From NCBI GenBank assembly GCA_031181145.1, contig JAPSLB010000003.1, positions 1 to 64,000 of the forward strand: DNA of 64,000 nucleotides, in the 5' to 3' direction. Under the pieces are notes generated by a model. That model was not told where the DNA came from. It saw only the letters and a program-made list of their open reading frames with translations, and ran no database searches. The position numbers and the translations under genes are program-made. Source of the DNA: Microvirga sp. Lineage in GTDB: Bacteria; Pseudomonadota; Alphaproteobacteria; Rhizobiales; Beijerinckiaceae. Shown piece by piece: positions 51,482 to 60,110 of this stretch (its first letter is position 1; each line of letters starts with the position of its first letter).

Positions 51482-54400
51482 TGATCATGCTGCGCCGCCT
51501 TCTCACCCTCTTGGCCTTCGTCGTGATTGTGACACTCGGCGTGTTCTGGTTCGCGGCCGGTTCGCAGAGCCAGGCCCAGACGGATCAGAGCGTTCTGGCG
51601 AATCTGATCTCGCGCCTGCTGTCGACGCCGACGACGCGGGTGAGCATCGGCCGTATCGAGGGGGCGTTGTCGTCCAATGCGGTCATCCGCGACGTGCAGA
51701 TCGCGGATCGCAGCGGCGTCTGGCTGTCGCTCGATCGTGCGCGGCTGATCTGGACCAGGACGGCGCTGCTGCGCGGGCGTCTCGAAGTCAACGAGCTCGA
51801 GATCGACCGGCTGCAGATCCTGCGCAAGCCGGAGACGACCGAGGAGGAAGCGGTTTCCGTCTCCGATGAGCCGATCCTGCCCGAACTGCCCGTGAAGGTC
51901 ATCGTGGAAGGGTTCACCCTGCAGGAGCTTGCTCTCGGCGAGCCGGTGCTCGGCACGGCCGCGCGGCTCTCGGCGCGGGGCTCTGCCAATCTCGGTGATC
52001 CGAACGAGGGGCTCCAGCTCGATTTTTCGGCGCAACGCCTCGATGCACCGGGCCAGCTCTCTGTCGATCTGGACTACGTGCCGCAGACGAACCGGCTGTC
52101 CCTGGACCTGACCCATCAGGAGCCGGAGGGGGGGATCGCGGCCCGCCTTCTCGATCTCCCAGGATTGCCGCCGGTCGATCTCAAGGTCGCCGGAGAGGGC
52201 CCCCTGAGCAATTTCGCGGCGCGGCTCGATTTCTCCGCCGGGCCGACCATCGGTGCGGCGGGAACGACAACCGTCAGGAGGGCGGGGGCGGCCTACACTG
52301 TCGATGCCGATCTCGCGGCGCGGATCGAGGGATTGCTGCCCGCGCCGGTCGCTCCCGTCTTCTCGGGAACGACGCAACTCGTTGGCAACGTGGCCATCGG
52401 GGATGACGGCAGCGTGCGGCTCCAGCCCGTCCGCATCACCTCGAACGTGGCGAGCTTCGACATGTCGGGAACCGTCAGCGACCAGCAGGCCCTCGACCTG
52501 ACCCTGCAGGCCCGCGCTCTCCCGAACGACGGTTCCGGGACTCGTGCCGGGGATGCGGAGATCCGCCGCCTCGTCTTCGACGGTCGAGTGCAGGGCACCA
52601 TGACGGCTCCGCGCATCAACGGGTCTCTCGACGCAGCGGGAGTGCGACTGCCCGAGGGCGCACTCGACACGCTGACGGCGCGCATCGCCATGGACCCGGT
52701 GAACGATGCCGCGATACCGGACCGCTTCTCCTTCACCGTGGATGCGAGGGCCAGCGGGATCCAAGCGGCCGACAGGGAGCTCGCCCGCGCCCTCGGCCGG
52801 ACCCTGTCGCTGACCGCCAATGGCACCTTCGGTCGCGACGGGATCGCAACCGTCGACACGGCGCGGCTGGAAACGTCCACGGCGCAAGCCGGGTTCACGG
52901 GTCGGGTCGGCTCGTCGGCGCTCGATGGTAGCCTCGATGCCGAGATCCCGGCGCTCGCCGCCTTTTCCGGCATCACTGGCCGGACGCTGCGTGGCTCGGC
53001 AACCCTGACGGCAAGACTCTCGGGCACCCCCCGGCGGTCGGACATCGTGGCGACAATCGATGCCAATCTACGGGATCTCTCGACCGGATCGCCGCCTCTG
53101 GATGGCCTCCTCGGCCGTTCTGTCGCGGCGAACGGCGTCCTTCGCCGTGTTCCCGGCGGGTTCGCATTCGAGAATTTACGGATCGACGGAGCGCACCTCG
53201 ATGCGCGGGTGGACGGGCGGGCCACGCAGAGCGCCGCCGATATGGGGCTCGACATCACCATCGACGAGCTCAGGCGTGTGGACCCCCGCATCACCGGAGG
53301 CCGCGCGGATGTGACGGCGCGCCTGTCGGGCTCCTTGGAGCGACCGGACGTGACGGCGACCGCAACGCTGTCCGACATGCGTGCTCTCGACCGATCGATT
53401 CCGCGCCTCGTGCTCCAGTTGGATGCGAAGGACGTGACGGGAACTCTCGATGCGGCTCTCAGTCTCGAAGGGCAAGTCGGCGCCAAGCAGGCGACGGGTA
53501 ATGTCCATCTTGCCCGGTCGACGGAAGGTGGGTGGCTGCTGGACCGGCTCGACCTGGAGGTCGGCTCCGTGTCCCTGACCGGTAACCTGCGCGTCGGGCC
53601 CGACCGGCTGGCCCAGGGACGTGTTGCTCTTTCGGGCAGCAACCTCGATGATCTCAGTCCTCTGCTGCTGACAAAGCTCGATGGTTCGATCAATGCCGAT
53701 ATCGTGCTCAGCGCATCGAATCGCCGCCAGGACGCATCGGTCACCGCGAGCGGTTCCCGTGTGGCCGTCGCCGGCGTCGCCGTGCAGAATTTCGACACAC
53801 AGATTGCCGTCTCCGATCTCTACACGCGCCCCATGATCGACGGCACCGTCCAGGCCGAGGCACTGAGGGCGGCCGGGCAGACCTTCAGGACCGTGCGTCT
53901 CACGGCTCAGGGCTCGCCGGACGCTTCGAACATAACGGCTTCTGCGGTGGGGCAGGGCTTCGACCTCAATGCGCAGGCGCGCGTGGTGCCGGGCGATGCA
54001 ACGCGCATCGAACTCGCGAGCTTTACGGCGCGGCGCGGCAACCGGCGCCTCGCTCTGGCGCAGCCCGCCACCATCTCGATTCAGAGCGGCATCGCCACCA
54101 TCACCGGTCTCGCGATCGCCGCCGACCAGGGGCGCGTCGGTGTGTCCGGCACCGTGGGCGAGCGGATCGACCTGTCGGTCGACATCCGCAACCTCCCGCT
54201 CCAGGTCGCCGAGATCGCCGTGCCCAATCTCGGCCTCGCAGGCACCGTGAACGGCAGCGCCACCGTGCGTGGGGCGGCGGACGATCCGAACGGAACCTAC
54301 GATGTGAGGATAACGGGGCTTGCAACACCCGAAACGCGCCAGGCCGGGCTGCCGCCGCTCGCGGTCTCTGCACAGGGTCGAATCGCGGATCAGCGGGCGA

Positions 54401-55788
54401 CGATCGAGGCAGATGTCGCGGCAGGGCGTTTCGGGACATTACAGATCTCCGGCAGTGTCCCGCTCGACACCTCGGCCGAACTCGCTCTGCGGGTTTCGGG
54501 CAGAACCGATCTTGCGGTCGCCAACAGCTTCCTCTCTACCGGCGGGCAACGCCTGACAGGCAGTGCCGCGCTCGATCTGTCGATCTCAGGGACGACAGCG
54601 GACCCGCAGGTCCGGGGTACGGTTGCGCTCGCCGGCGGCAGTTTCGTCGATTCGTTGCAGGGCATCCAGCTGAACGACATCAGCGGGCGGCTTGCCGCGA
54701 GCGGGCAGACACTCACTATTGAAAGCCTCAGCGCGCGCACGCGCAACGGCGGATCGCTCGCCGCGAGCGGACGGGTCACCATCGATCCGGCGGGGGGCCT
54801 GCCGGCCGACATCCGCATCACGGGCAGCCGAGCCCAGCTCGTAGCCAACGAGACGGTAGACGCAACGGCCGATCTGGATCTTGCGATCACTGGACCTCTG
54901 ATGAGCCATCCGCGCGTTGCGGGCCGGGTCAACATCATCACGATGAACGTATCGGTGCCCGATCGTCTGCCGACCACCCTGAGGCCATTACCGGGCACCA
55001 AGCATGTGCAGCCGACGCCGACTGCTGCGGCGCGGCTCGCCTTGGCCCGCAAGCAGCAAGGTGCAGGCTCACGCGGGCGCCCGCCGTTCAGCGCCGACCT
55101 CGATCTCGTCCTCACGGCGCAGAACCGCATTTTCGTGCGCGGCCGGGGGATCAATGCCGAACTCGGCGGCGATCTGCGCCTCCAGGGCACGTCGCGAGAT
55201 CCCGTGGCCATTGGCGCCTTCGATTTGCGGCGCGGGCGTCTCGACCTCATCGGGCGGCGCATCGACTTCGTTCGGGGACGGCTGGATTTTACCGGCGATC
55301 TCACGCCCTCGCTCGACTTCCTGGCCGAGACGCAGGCAGGCGAGGTGACGGCCCGGATCGCCGTGACGGGGCCGGCCTCGCAACCCGAATTCAGCTTCAG
55401 CTCGAGCCCCGATCTGCCGCAGGACGAGGTGCTGTCCCGGGTCCTGTTCCAGCGTCCGTCCGGCGGACTCTCGGCCGGACAGGCGCTGCAGCTCGCCCAG
55501 ACGGTGGCGCAGCTGTCCGGAGGAACCGGAACGGACGCCTTCGAGAGTCTGCGCCGCTCGCTCGGCGTCGACAGCCTCGACATCACCGTCGATGCCAGCG
55601 GCGGCCCCGCAGTCGGCGTATCGCGTTATATCAGCGACAATGTCCGAGTCGGCGTCAGGGCGGGGGCGCGGCCCGAGGAAAGCGGCGTCACGGTCGATGT
55701 CGATCTTACGCGGCGCCTCAAGGCACAAGGCTCGGTCGATGCCGAGGGCGGGACATCCGTTGGCGTCGGTTTCGAGTGGGAATACTAG
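51481..55788 (+). CDS. tamB: Translocation and assembly module protein TamB (AsmA-like/DUF490)
   Basis: A 1435-residue protein. One N-terminal membrane anchor (LRRLLTLLAFVVIVTLGVFWFAAG) is followed by a very long beta-rich region of repeated short strands (for example GTVNGSATVRGAADDPNGTYDV, GNLRVGPDRLAQGRVALSGSNL) that forms a periplasmic lipid-groove, and a C-terminal DUF490/TamB domain with FDLRRGRLDLIGRRIDFVRGRLDFTGDLTPSLDF, LSRVLFQRPSGGLSAGQALQLAQ and a final VGVGFEWEY. The translation start overlaps the tamA stop. It links inner and outer membranes and is known to move phospholipids. Confidence 0.94.
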   Translation: MIMLRRLLTLLAFVVIVTLGVFWFAAGSQSQAQTDQSVLANLISRLLSTPTTRVSIGRIEGALSSNAVIRDVQIADRSGVWLSLDRARLIWTRTALLRGRLEVNELEIDRLQILRKPETTEEEAVSVSDEPILPELPVKVIVEGFTLQELALGEPVLGTAARLSARGSANLGDPNEGLQLDFSAQRLDAPGQLSVDLDYVPQTNRLSLDLTHQEPEGGIAARLLDLPGLPPVDLKVAGEGPLSNFAARLDFSAGPTIGAAGTTTVRRAGAAYTVDADLAARIEGLLPAPVAPVFSGTTQLVGNVAIGDDGSVRLQPVRITSNVASFDMSGTVSDQQALDLTLQARALPNDGSGTRAGDAEIRRLVFDGRVQGTMTAPRINGSLDAAGVRLPEGALDTLTARIAMDPVNDAAIPDRFSFTVDARASGIQAADRELARALGRTLSLTANGTFGRDGIATVDTARLETSTAQAGFTGRVGSSALDGSLDAEIPALAAFSGITGRTLRGSATLTARLSGTPRRSDIVATIDANLRDLSTGSPPLDGLLGRSVAANGVLRRVPGGFAFENLRIDGAHLDARVDGRATQSAADMGLDITIDELRRVDPRITGGRADVTARLSGSLERPDVTATATLSDMRALDRSIPRLVLQLDAKDVTGTLDAALSLEGQVGAKQATGNVHLARSTEGGWLLDRLDLEVGSVSLTGNLRVGPDRLAQGRVALSGSNLDDLSPLLLTKLDGSINADIVLSASNRRQDASVTASGSRVAVAGVAVQNFDTQIAVSDLYTRPMIDGTVQAEALRAAGQTFRTVRLTAQGSPDASNITASAVGQGFDLNAQARVVPGDATRIELASFTARRGNRRLALAQPATISIQSGIATITGLAIAADQGRVGVSGTVGERIDLSVDIRNLPLQVAEIAVPNLGLAGTVNGSATVRGAADDPNGTYDVRITGLATPETRQAGLPPLAVSAQGRIADQRATIEADVAAGRFGTLQISGSVPLDTSAELALRVSGRTDLAVANSFLSTGGQRLTGSAALDLSISGTTADPQVRGTVALAGGSFVDSLQGIQLNDISGRLAASGQTLTIESLSARTRNGGSLAASGRVTIDPAGGLPADIRITGSRAQLVANETVDATADLDLAITGPLMSHPRVAGRVNIITMNVSVPDRLPTTLRPLPGTKHVQPTPTAAARLALARKQQGAGSRGRPPFSADLDLVLTAQNRIFVRGRGINAELGGDLRLQGTSRDPVAIGAFDLRRGRLDLIGRRIDFVRGRLDFTGDLTPSLDFLAETQAGEVTARIAVTGPASQPEFSFSSSPDLPQDEVLSRVLFQRPSGGLSAGQALQLAQTVAQLSGGTGTDAFESLRRSLGVDSLDITVDASGGPAVGVSRYISDNVRVGVRAGARPEESGVTVDVDLTRRLKAQGSVDAEGGTSVGVGFEWEY

Positions 55789-55957
55789 GCCGGAATGGGC
55801 GAGAGAGACCGCTCGTTGAACGCGTCGCTGAAACGCAGCCGCAACTGATGCCAGCGGGATCTCCCTGGGCGCGCTCCGCCACTGGCGGCGGGAGGCTGCA
55901 CACTCGGACGTGAAGTGGAGATGGGAACCAGGAAATGGATCGCTCGTTTCCCGCTGT

Positions 55958-56356
55958 ATGAGGCCGCGGCGTGAAATATTGAATCGACCTGTCGTTCTCC
56001 TGGTGGAGGACGAGCTGCTCGTGCGCCTGACGCAGGTGGAAATCCTAAGGGATGCCGAGTTCTGGGTTGTCGAGGCGCAGGATGCGGACGAGGCCTTCGA
56101 TCTTCTGAAAAAGCGCGCCGACATCAACGTGGTGCTGACGGATGTGAACATGCCGGGCTCTATCGACGGCTTCGAATTCGCACGCCTCGTTCGGCAGGGG
56201 TGGCCGGATGTGGGTGTTCTCGTGATTTCCGGCAAGGTGGCGCCGAAGTCCGGCGATCTTCCGGAGGGCGCGCACTTCCTGCAAAAGCCGATCCGCGCCG
56301 AAGCACTCGTGAAGGCCTTGAAGCAGGCCTTGGTTCCGAGGACCGAGGAAGCGTAA
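55958..56356 (+). CDS. Single-domain response regulator
   Basis: A protein of about 132 residues made of one receiver domain: acidic EDE at 17-19 (VVLLVEDELLVR), phospho-acceptor Asp62 in VVLTDVNMPG, and Lys in HFLQKPIRAEAL. No output domain. The start is uncertain: a GTG at 55910 gives 148 residues, while ATG at 55958 lies closer to the fold; neither has a good ribosome-binding site. Stand-alone receivers like this act by protein binding or as phosphate sinks; the sequence resembles receivers paired with PAS-type hybrid kinases, such as the one at 22-25 kb, but no link is proven. Confidence 0.82.
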   Translation: MRPRREILNRPVVLLVEDELLVRLTQVEILRDAEFWVVEAQDADEAFDLLKKRADINVVLTDVNMPGSIDGFEFARLVRQGWPDVGVLVISGKVAPKSGDLPEGAHFLQKPIRAEALVKALKQALVPRTEEA

Positions 56357-56416
56357 GAATAAGGTTCGATCGGAGCGCTCCAGCTTTCCCGCCGACATGA
56401 GCAAGGACCGACATTC

Positions 56417-56665
56417 ATGAGAAGGCCGCGAGCTTCCTTCAGCGGGCGCCATATCCCTTTGCCGCGCTCCAAGGTTCTCAGGATCGGCCTCGGCGTCGGA
56501 CTTGTGATGGGAGGGCTCTTAGGTTTTCTGCCCGTACTCGGCTTCTGGATGGTCCCTCTCGGGATCATCGTGTTGTCCGTCGACATTCACGCGGCGCGCA
56601 GGCTTCGCCGCCGCGCTTCCATATGGTGGGAGCGGCGGCGGCGGGCATGGCGTCAGAACGGCTAG
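56417..56665 (+). CDS. Small conserved membrane protein
   Basis: An 82-residue protein with a hydrophobic core of two closely spaced segments ([36 protein letters not shown] in part) flanked by Arg-rich ends ([22 protein letters not shown]). The [14 protein letters not shown] loop resembles the PGPGW-type small transmembrane proteins. The Arg-rich tails should keep both ends in the cytoplasm. The stop codon overlaps the convergent YidB-like gene by 4 bp (CTAG). Function unknown. Confidence 0.65.
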   Translation: MRRPRASFSGRHIPLPRSKVLRIGLGVGLVMGGLLGFLPVLGFWMVPLGIIVLSVDIHAARRLRRRASIWWERRRRAWRQNG

Positions 56666-57114
56666 CCCGGCAGGCGTCCGTCCGGAGTGTACTGATCGAC
56701 GGCATGGGGCAGGTCACGGGACAGGCGCGCGACGATTTCCTCGCGCGAGAGGCCGGTCTGCTGCGTCAGGGTATCCAGCACATCCGGTCCGATGGCCTGT
56801 TCGAGATGCTGTGGTGCAATCTCCTTGTTCGGGCCTGTGCCGACCCATGAATCGGCAGCCTCACCCTGGCCGTTCTGACGGAAGCGGTCGACGAGTTCCC
56901 CCAGGCCTCCGCTTAAGAGACCGCCTGTATCACCGCCGCCGAGGCTGCCGAGCAAGCCGCCGAGGCCGCCGGTTTGCTGGCCTGGGGATTGCCCGGGAGT
57001 GCCGGGCTGTTGCCCGCCGCGCATCATCTCGGCGATCTTGTCCCGGTTCTGATATCCGGCGATGGCGAGAAGCCCGAGAAGGGCGGTCATGGAAGGAAAG
57101 CCGCGGCTGCTCAT
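56662..57114 (-). CDS. YidB family protein (DUF937)
   Basis: A 150-residue protein. [30 protein letters not shown] is followed by a Gly/Gln/Pro-rich low-complexity linker ([18 protein letters not shown] and [17 protein letters not shown]) and a YidB-like helical domain: [79 protein letters not shown] in parts. [16 protein letters not shown] is the clear family signature. ATG at 57114 is preferred to 57162. Function unknown; the family is widespread and often linked to stress. Confidence 0.85.
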   Translation of the reverse strand: MSSRGFPSMTALLGLLAIAGYQNRDKIAEMMRGGQQPGTPGQSPGQQTGGLGGLLGSLGGGDTGGLLSGGLGELVDRFRQNGQGEAADSWVGTGPNKEIAPQHLEQAIGPDVLDTLTQQTGLSREEIVARLSRDLPHAVDQYTPDGRLPG

Positions 57115-57143
57115 GTCATCAACTCCTGCTGGTGGAATCGACA

Positions 57144-57168
57144 GGAACAGGCGAGATGGCAAAGGGTT
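57144..57168 (+). promoter_or_regulatory. Weak candidate EcfG-type promoter upstream of the sigma gene
   Basis: GGAAC at 57144-57148, 16 bases, then GGTT at 57165-57168. The EcfG consensus is GGAAC-N16/17-CGTT, so the -10 has one mismatch. It lies about 160 bp upstream of the sigma factor start, where autoregulation would be expected. Confidence 0.3.
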
Positions 57169-57326
57169 CCGGCAAGTTGCGCAAGGAGGTGCAAAAACGA
57201 CCCGGAAAGCTCAGCCGCCAGAGGTGTTTCCAGGCCCATCATGCTCGCTTCATGTCACACAAAAACGTGCGGTCGAAATGTCGCGAGCGTATTTAAAAGC
57301 GCGACGGCTGCCCCAGATAATTCCGC

Positions 57327-58049
57327 ATGCCAGACAAGACCAAAACCCTCTCTCAGAATTCCTCCTCGCCGATCTCGGGCGCAGCCCTGAGCGCGGCCGT
57401 TCGTCTCCATCTCGGCAAGCAGCTCCGCGCGCTTTACGGCGATCCTGCGGAAGACAAGCTGCCCCGTGACCTGGCCAAGCTCGCCGAGCGCGTCGCGCAG
57501 GTCATCCGTGCGCATACGGAGCCAGTCGACCAGGCCTTCATCGACGGCGTCATGGAGGCGCTTCCGAATCTGCGTGCCTTCGCGCTGTCGCTCACCGGGA
57601 AGCTCGACCAGGCGGAGGACCTTGTACAGGACACCGTTCTCAAGGCGCTGACGAAGCAGGAAACCTTCGAGGCCGGGACGAACCTGCAGGCCTGGCTCTT
57701 CACCATTCTGCGCAATGGCTTCTACTCCACCCACCGGAAGACCAGCCGCGAGGTGGAGGACGGGGACGGAGCGCACGCCGCGAGCATGATCGCCATCCCA
57801 GACCAGGAGGACAAGCTTGCCCTGCAGGATCTGACGACGGCATTGGAGAAGCTTCCGCAAGAGCAGCGCGAGGCGATTATCCTGATCGGCGCCGAGGGCA
57901 TGTCCTACGAGGATGCGGCGGAAGCTCTGGGCGTGAAGGTCGGCACCATCAAGAGCCGCGTCAACCGGGCGCGCAACCGCCTCGCGGAGCTGATGGGCGT
58001 GGCCGGAGACCGGCTGCAGCACCATCATAGTCATCAGGCCGACGCCTGA
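57327..58049 (+). CDS. EcfG-type (ECF15) sigma factor with N-terminal NepR-like segment
   Basis: A 240-residue sigma factor, about 50-60 residues longer than usual EcfG. Residues about 28-56 read HLGKQLRALYGDPAEDKLP then RDLAKLAERV, matching the NepR anti-sigma core (IGxxLRxxYxxxxxxxVPxxLxxLLxxL). Sigma-2 spans about 76-142 with ALPNLRAFALSLTGKLDQAEDLVQDTVLKAL and TNLQAWLFTILRNGFYSTHRK in parts; the linker REVEDGDG is typical for EcfG. Sigma-4 spans about 164-217 with LQDLTTALEKLPQEQREAIILI and YEDAAEALGVKVGTIKSRVNRARNRL. In the alphaproteobacterial general stress response NepR normally is a separate protein that blocks EcfG until PhyR-P removes it. Here both seem joined. No phyR is in the window. 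Confidence 0.85.
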   Translation: MPDKTKTLSQNSSSPISGAALSAAVRLHLGKQLRALYGDPAEDKLPRDLAKLAERVAQVIRAHTEPVDQAFIDGVMEALPNLRAFALSLTGKLDQAEDLVQDTVLKALTKQETFEAGTNLQAWLFTILRNGFYSTHRKTSREVEDGDGAHAASMIAIPDQEDKLALQDLTTALEKLPQEQREAIILIGAEGMSYEDAAEALGVKVGTIKSRVNRARNRLAELMGVAGDRLQHHHSHQADA

Positions 58050-58222
58050 CGCCCGGCAGATCGATGCGCACCGCGTGTGAATGGGCTGATCCGTCCACGC
58101 GCGGTGCATCTGTTTCGACTGCCCAAAATATCAGCGGGCGTGTTCCCGAACTTTTCCTTGGCCTTCATGGTTGAGCTCTCAGCTGGGGTGCTCGCAAACG
58201 CTTCTCTGCCAAGGAGGGGAGC

Positions 58223-58645
58223 ATGGAACACAGACCTCTGTCGGAACTCGGTCACGTTGCCGACCTGAAGCCCTCGCAGGTTCCCGTACTGTCGAAACGA
58301 GAACGCCTGGACCGCTGGGCCGAACTGCTGGAGCGGGAGCCGGATCGCCTTCTCAGAACGCTCGATGAAATCGAGTGGAAGCCGAAGGCAGTACGCCACG
58401 CGATGCGCGCGGACGATTCCGCCCTGACGGTTGCCTTCAACGATCCGGTTCTCCGGACAGCGGGTCTCGTCAGCGACAGGTTCGGGGACGCGGTCAACTT
58501 CTTTCAGATCTCCGAGCATGACGCGCATATCGTCCTCTGCTCGTGCCACGGCGGCGAGTTCATGCGGTCGGAAGAGGCGGCCCGGAGGGTGCGCGGCATT
58601 CGTTCGCCGAGCCTCTGGTCGCTTTATTTCGGATGGCTCCGATAA
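58223..58645 (+). CDS. Conserved hypothetical protein
   Basis: A 140-residue cytoplasmic protein with a strong ribosome-binding site (GGAGGGGAGC) before the ATG at 58223. It has an N-terminal helical part (LSKRERLDRWAELLEREPDRLLRTLDEIEW) and a C-terminal part with VAFNDPVLRTAGLVSDRFGDAVNFFQIS and a CSCHGG segment. I recognise no domain. Codon use is like the neighbours, and the strong start signal suggests a real gene. Ends against a bidirectional terminator shared with the RtcB-like gene. Confidence 0.7.
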   Translation: MEHRPLSELGHVADLKPSQVPVLSKRERLDRWAELLEREPDRLLRTLDEIEWKPKAVRHAMRADDSALTVAFNDPVLRTAGLVSDRFGDAVNFFQISEHDAHIVLCSCHGGEFMRSEEAARRVRGIRSPSLWSLYFGWLR

Positions 58646-58668
58646 AAGGGCCGGCTCCGGCGCGTTTT
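58644..58668. terminator. Bidirectional terminator between convergent genes
   Basis: AAAA, then GCCGG-CT-CCGGC, then GCG and TTTT: a short GC stem flanked by A and T runs so that either strand ends in a T-run. It sits in the 22-bp gap between the hypothetical gene and the RtcB-like gene and overlaps the end of the latter by a base. Confidence 0.55.
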
Positions 58669-59831
58669 CAGTCCTTATAGGGGTCGAACTCGCCGGGGCC
58701 TGCCATGGCCACCGCGAAGGGACGCAACGTGTGCTCGATGGTGATCGTGCCGTGGTGATAGGCGAGCACCTCGTCGAGACGGCGGTAAACCATAGGGCTC
58801 TCATCCACGTCGCCGCCTCTGAGCAGAACGCCTTTCTCGCGCAGCCACGCATCCATCTCGTCGCGGGTGAAGCGGGGAGGGCGGACCCATTCGCCGCGTC
58901 TGTTCTTCTTTCCCTTCGCCTCCATGCGCCCGAAGAGACGGCCCGCGCCGTGGACCGTCGAGTAGAGGCTCTCCGCACTCTGTTCGCTCTCCACACCGTG
59001 CAGGATCACCGCATTGTCGCCCATGGAGCCGCCCACGAAGCCGCGCTGCCCGGGGAAGGCCGGTGTCGCGCCTTTCCTGACCACCCAGTAATCGCGCCCC
59101 CCATGGTTCTCGCGCCAGACGAAGTTGTGGTGGTTGTGAACCGAATCCGTGACAGTGCCGCCGATGATCTGGCGGACGCGCTCCACCACCCATTCGCGTC
59201 CCGCATAGGCATAGAGCCCTCCGAGCGCGACGCCCGCGAGATAGCTGCGTCCCACTTCGCTGTCCTGATGGACAAGGGCTGGGTCGACCTCCATCCCATC
59301 CTTCGCCCCGACAAGGGCCAGATGCTTGGTCGTGATCTTGTGCCCCAAACCTCGAGAGCCGAAATGCACGCCGATCCAGACGAAGCCCTCCTCGTCTTCG
59401 AACAGGTCCACGTAATGATTGCCCGATCCCACGGTGCCCAGCTGCTGGGAGGCCATCTTCTTCAAGTCCCGCACGCCGGCCTCGTCCCATAACGGCGAGT
59501 CGAACAACTCGTGATCCACGGTCACGGCGTTCTTCTGTCCGATCCCGAAGCTGATGGTCCTGCCGATGTCCCTCAGGATCGTGCCGGCCCGTCCGGCGAT
59601 ATCCTCGTAGCGGGTGTCGAGGCGCACGGCCATGTTGCCGCAGGCGATGTCGAAGCCGACGCCGCTGATGGAGATATGCTCCTCATAGGCCACGACGCCG
59701 CCGATGGGATGGGCGTAGCCCAGATGTCCGTCTGCGCAGAGTACGCCCTTGACGGCGCTGCCCGCCTCCATGCAGCGATTCAGTTGCTTGATCGTTTTTT
59801 CGTCATGCTCGCCGTAGATACGCGTTTCCAT
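58668..59831 (-). CDS. RtcB-family RNA ligase-like protein
   Basis: A 387-residue protein of the RtcB family, which joins 2',3'-cyclic phosphate or 3'-phosphate RNA ends to 5'-OH ends using GTP and Mn2+. Conserved pieces are ADGHLGYAHPIGGVVAYEE, GVGFDIACGNMAVRLDT with the metal Cys, GTVGSGNHYVDLFED, VHFGSRGLGHKI, DSVHNHHNFVWRE and STVHGAGRLFGRMEAK, where the His in the VHGAGR stretch is the guanylylated residue. Length is that of the shorter bacterial RtcB forms. No RtcA, RtcR or archease neighbour is seen, so the physiological RNA is unknown. Confidence 0.9.
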   Translation of the reverse strand: METRIYGEHDEKTIKQLNRCMEAGSAVKGVLCADGHLGYAHPIGGVVAYEEHISISGVGFDIACGNMAVRLDTRYEDIAGRAGTILRDIGRTISFGIGQKNAVTVDHELFDSPLWDEAGVRDLKKMASQQLGTVGSGNHYVDLFEDEEGFVWIGVHFGSRGLGHKITTKHLALVGAKDGMEVDPALVHQDSEVGRSYLAGVALGGLYAYAGREWVVERVRQIIGGTVTDSVHNHHNFVWRENHGGRDYWVVRKGATPAFPGQRGFVGGSMGDNAVILHGVESEQSAESLYSTVHGAGRLFGRMEAKGKKNRRGEWVRPPRFTRDEMDAWLREKGVLLRGGDVDESPMVYRRLDEVLAYHHGTITIEHTLRPFAVAMAGPGEFDPYKD

Positions 59832-60110
59832 GCAGGCTCTCTGGTACTGTTCGGTGACAAACCCGTATGGCGAGGACCTGTTCCGGCGGGAAACCAGTCG
59901 CCCGGAGGCTCACCGGCTTAAGTATTAGCTTGGGTATATAAATAATGCGGCGGCAGAATTTTCTCAGATTGATCCATTAAGCTATCGCGATGCGCAAATT
60001 TGCTTCTTGCAAGAAAAAATTGCTAGATAAAATTTAGAAATAACCCTTAAGAGATATCAGAGATAACCTTCCGTCATGCTCTAACTCAGTCGATCTATAT
60101 GAGGGAAAGC
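59832..60110. promoter_or_regulatory. AT-rich leader of the serralysin gene with 12-bp palindrome
   Basis: This region is clearly more AT-rich than its surroundings from about 59930 to 60080. It contains the perfect palindrome TTCTTGCAAGAA at 60004-60015, about 95 bp upstream of the ATG at 60111, and several A and T runs. Such AT-rich leaders are often bound by H-NS-like or Ros/MucR silencers in alphaproteobacteria, which fits a secreted protease gene. The ribosome-binding site is GAGGGAAAGC. Confidence 0.45.

Noticed and set aside
52293-55586. Long minus-strand frames opposite tamB
   Set aside because: Ser/Arg/Pro-rich antisense translations typical of GC-rich genes; no protein family.
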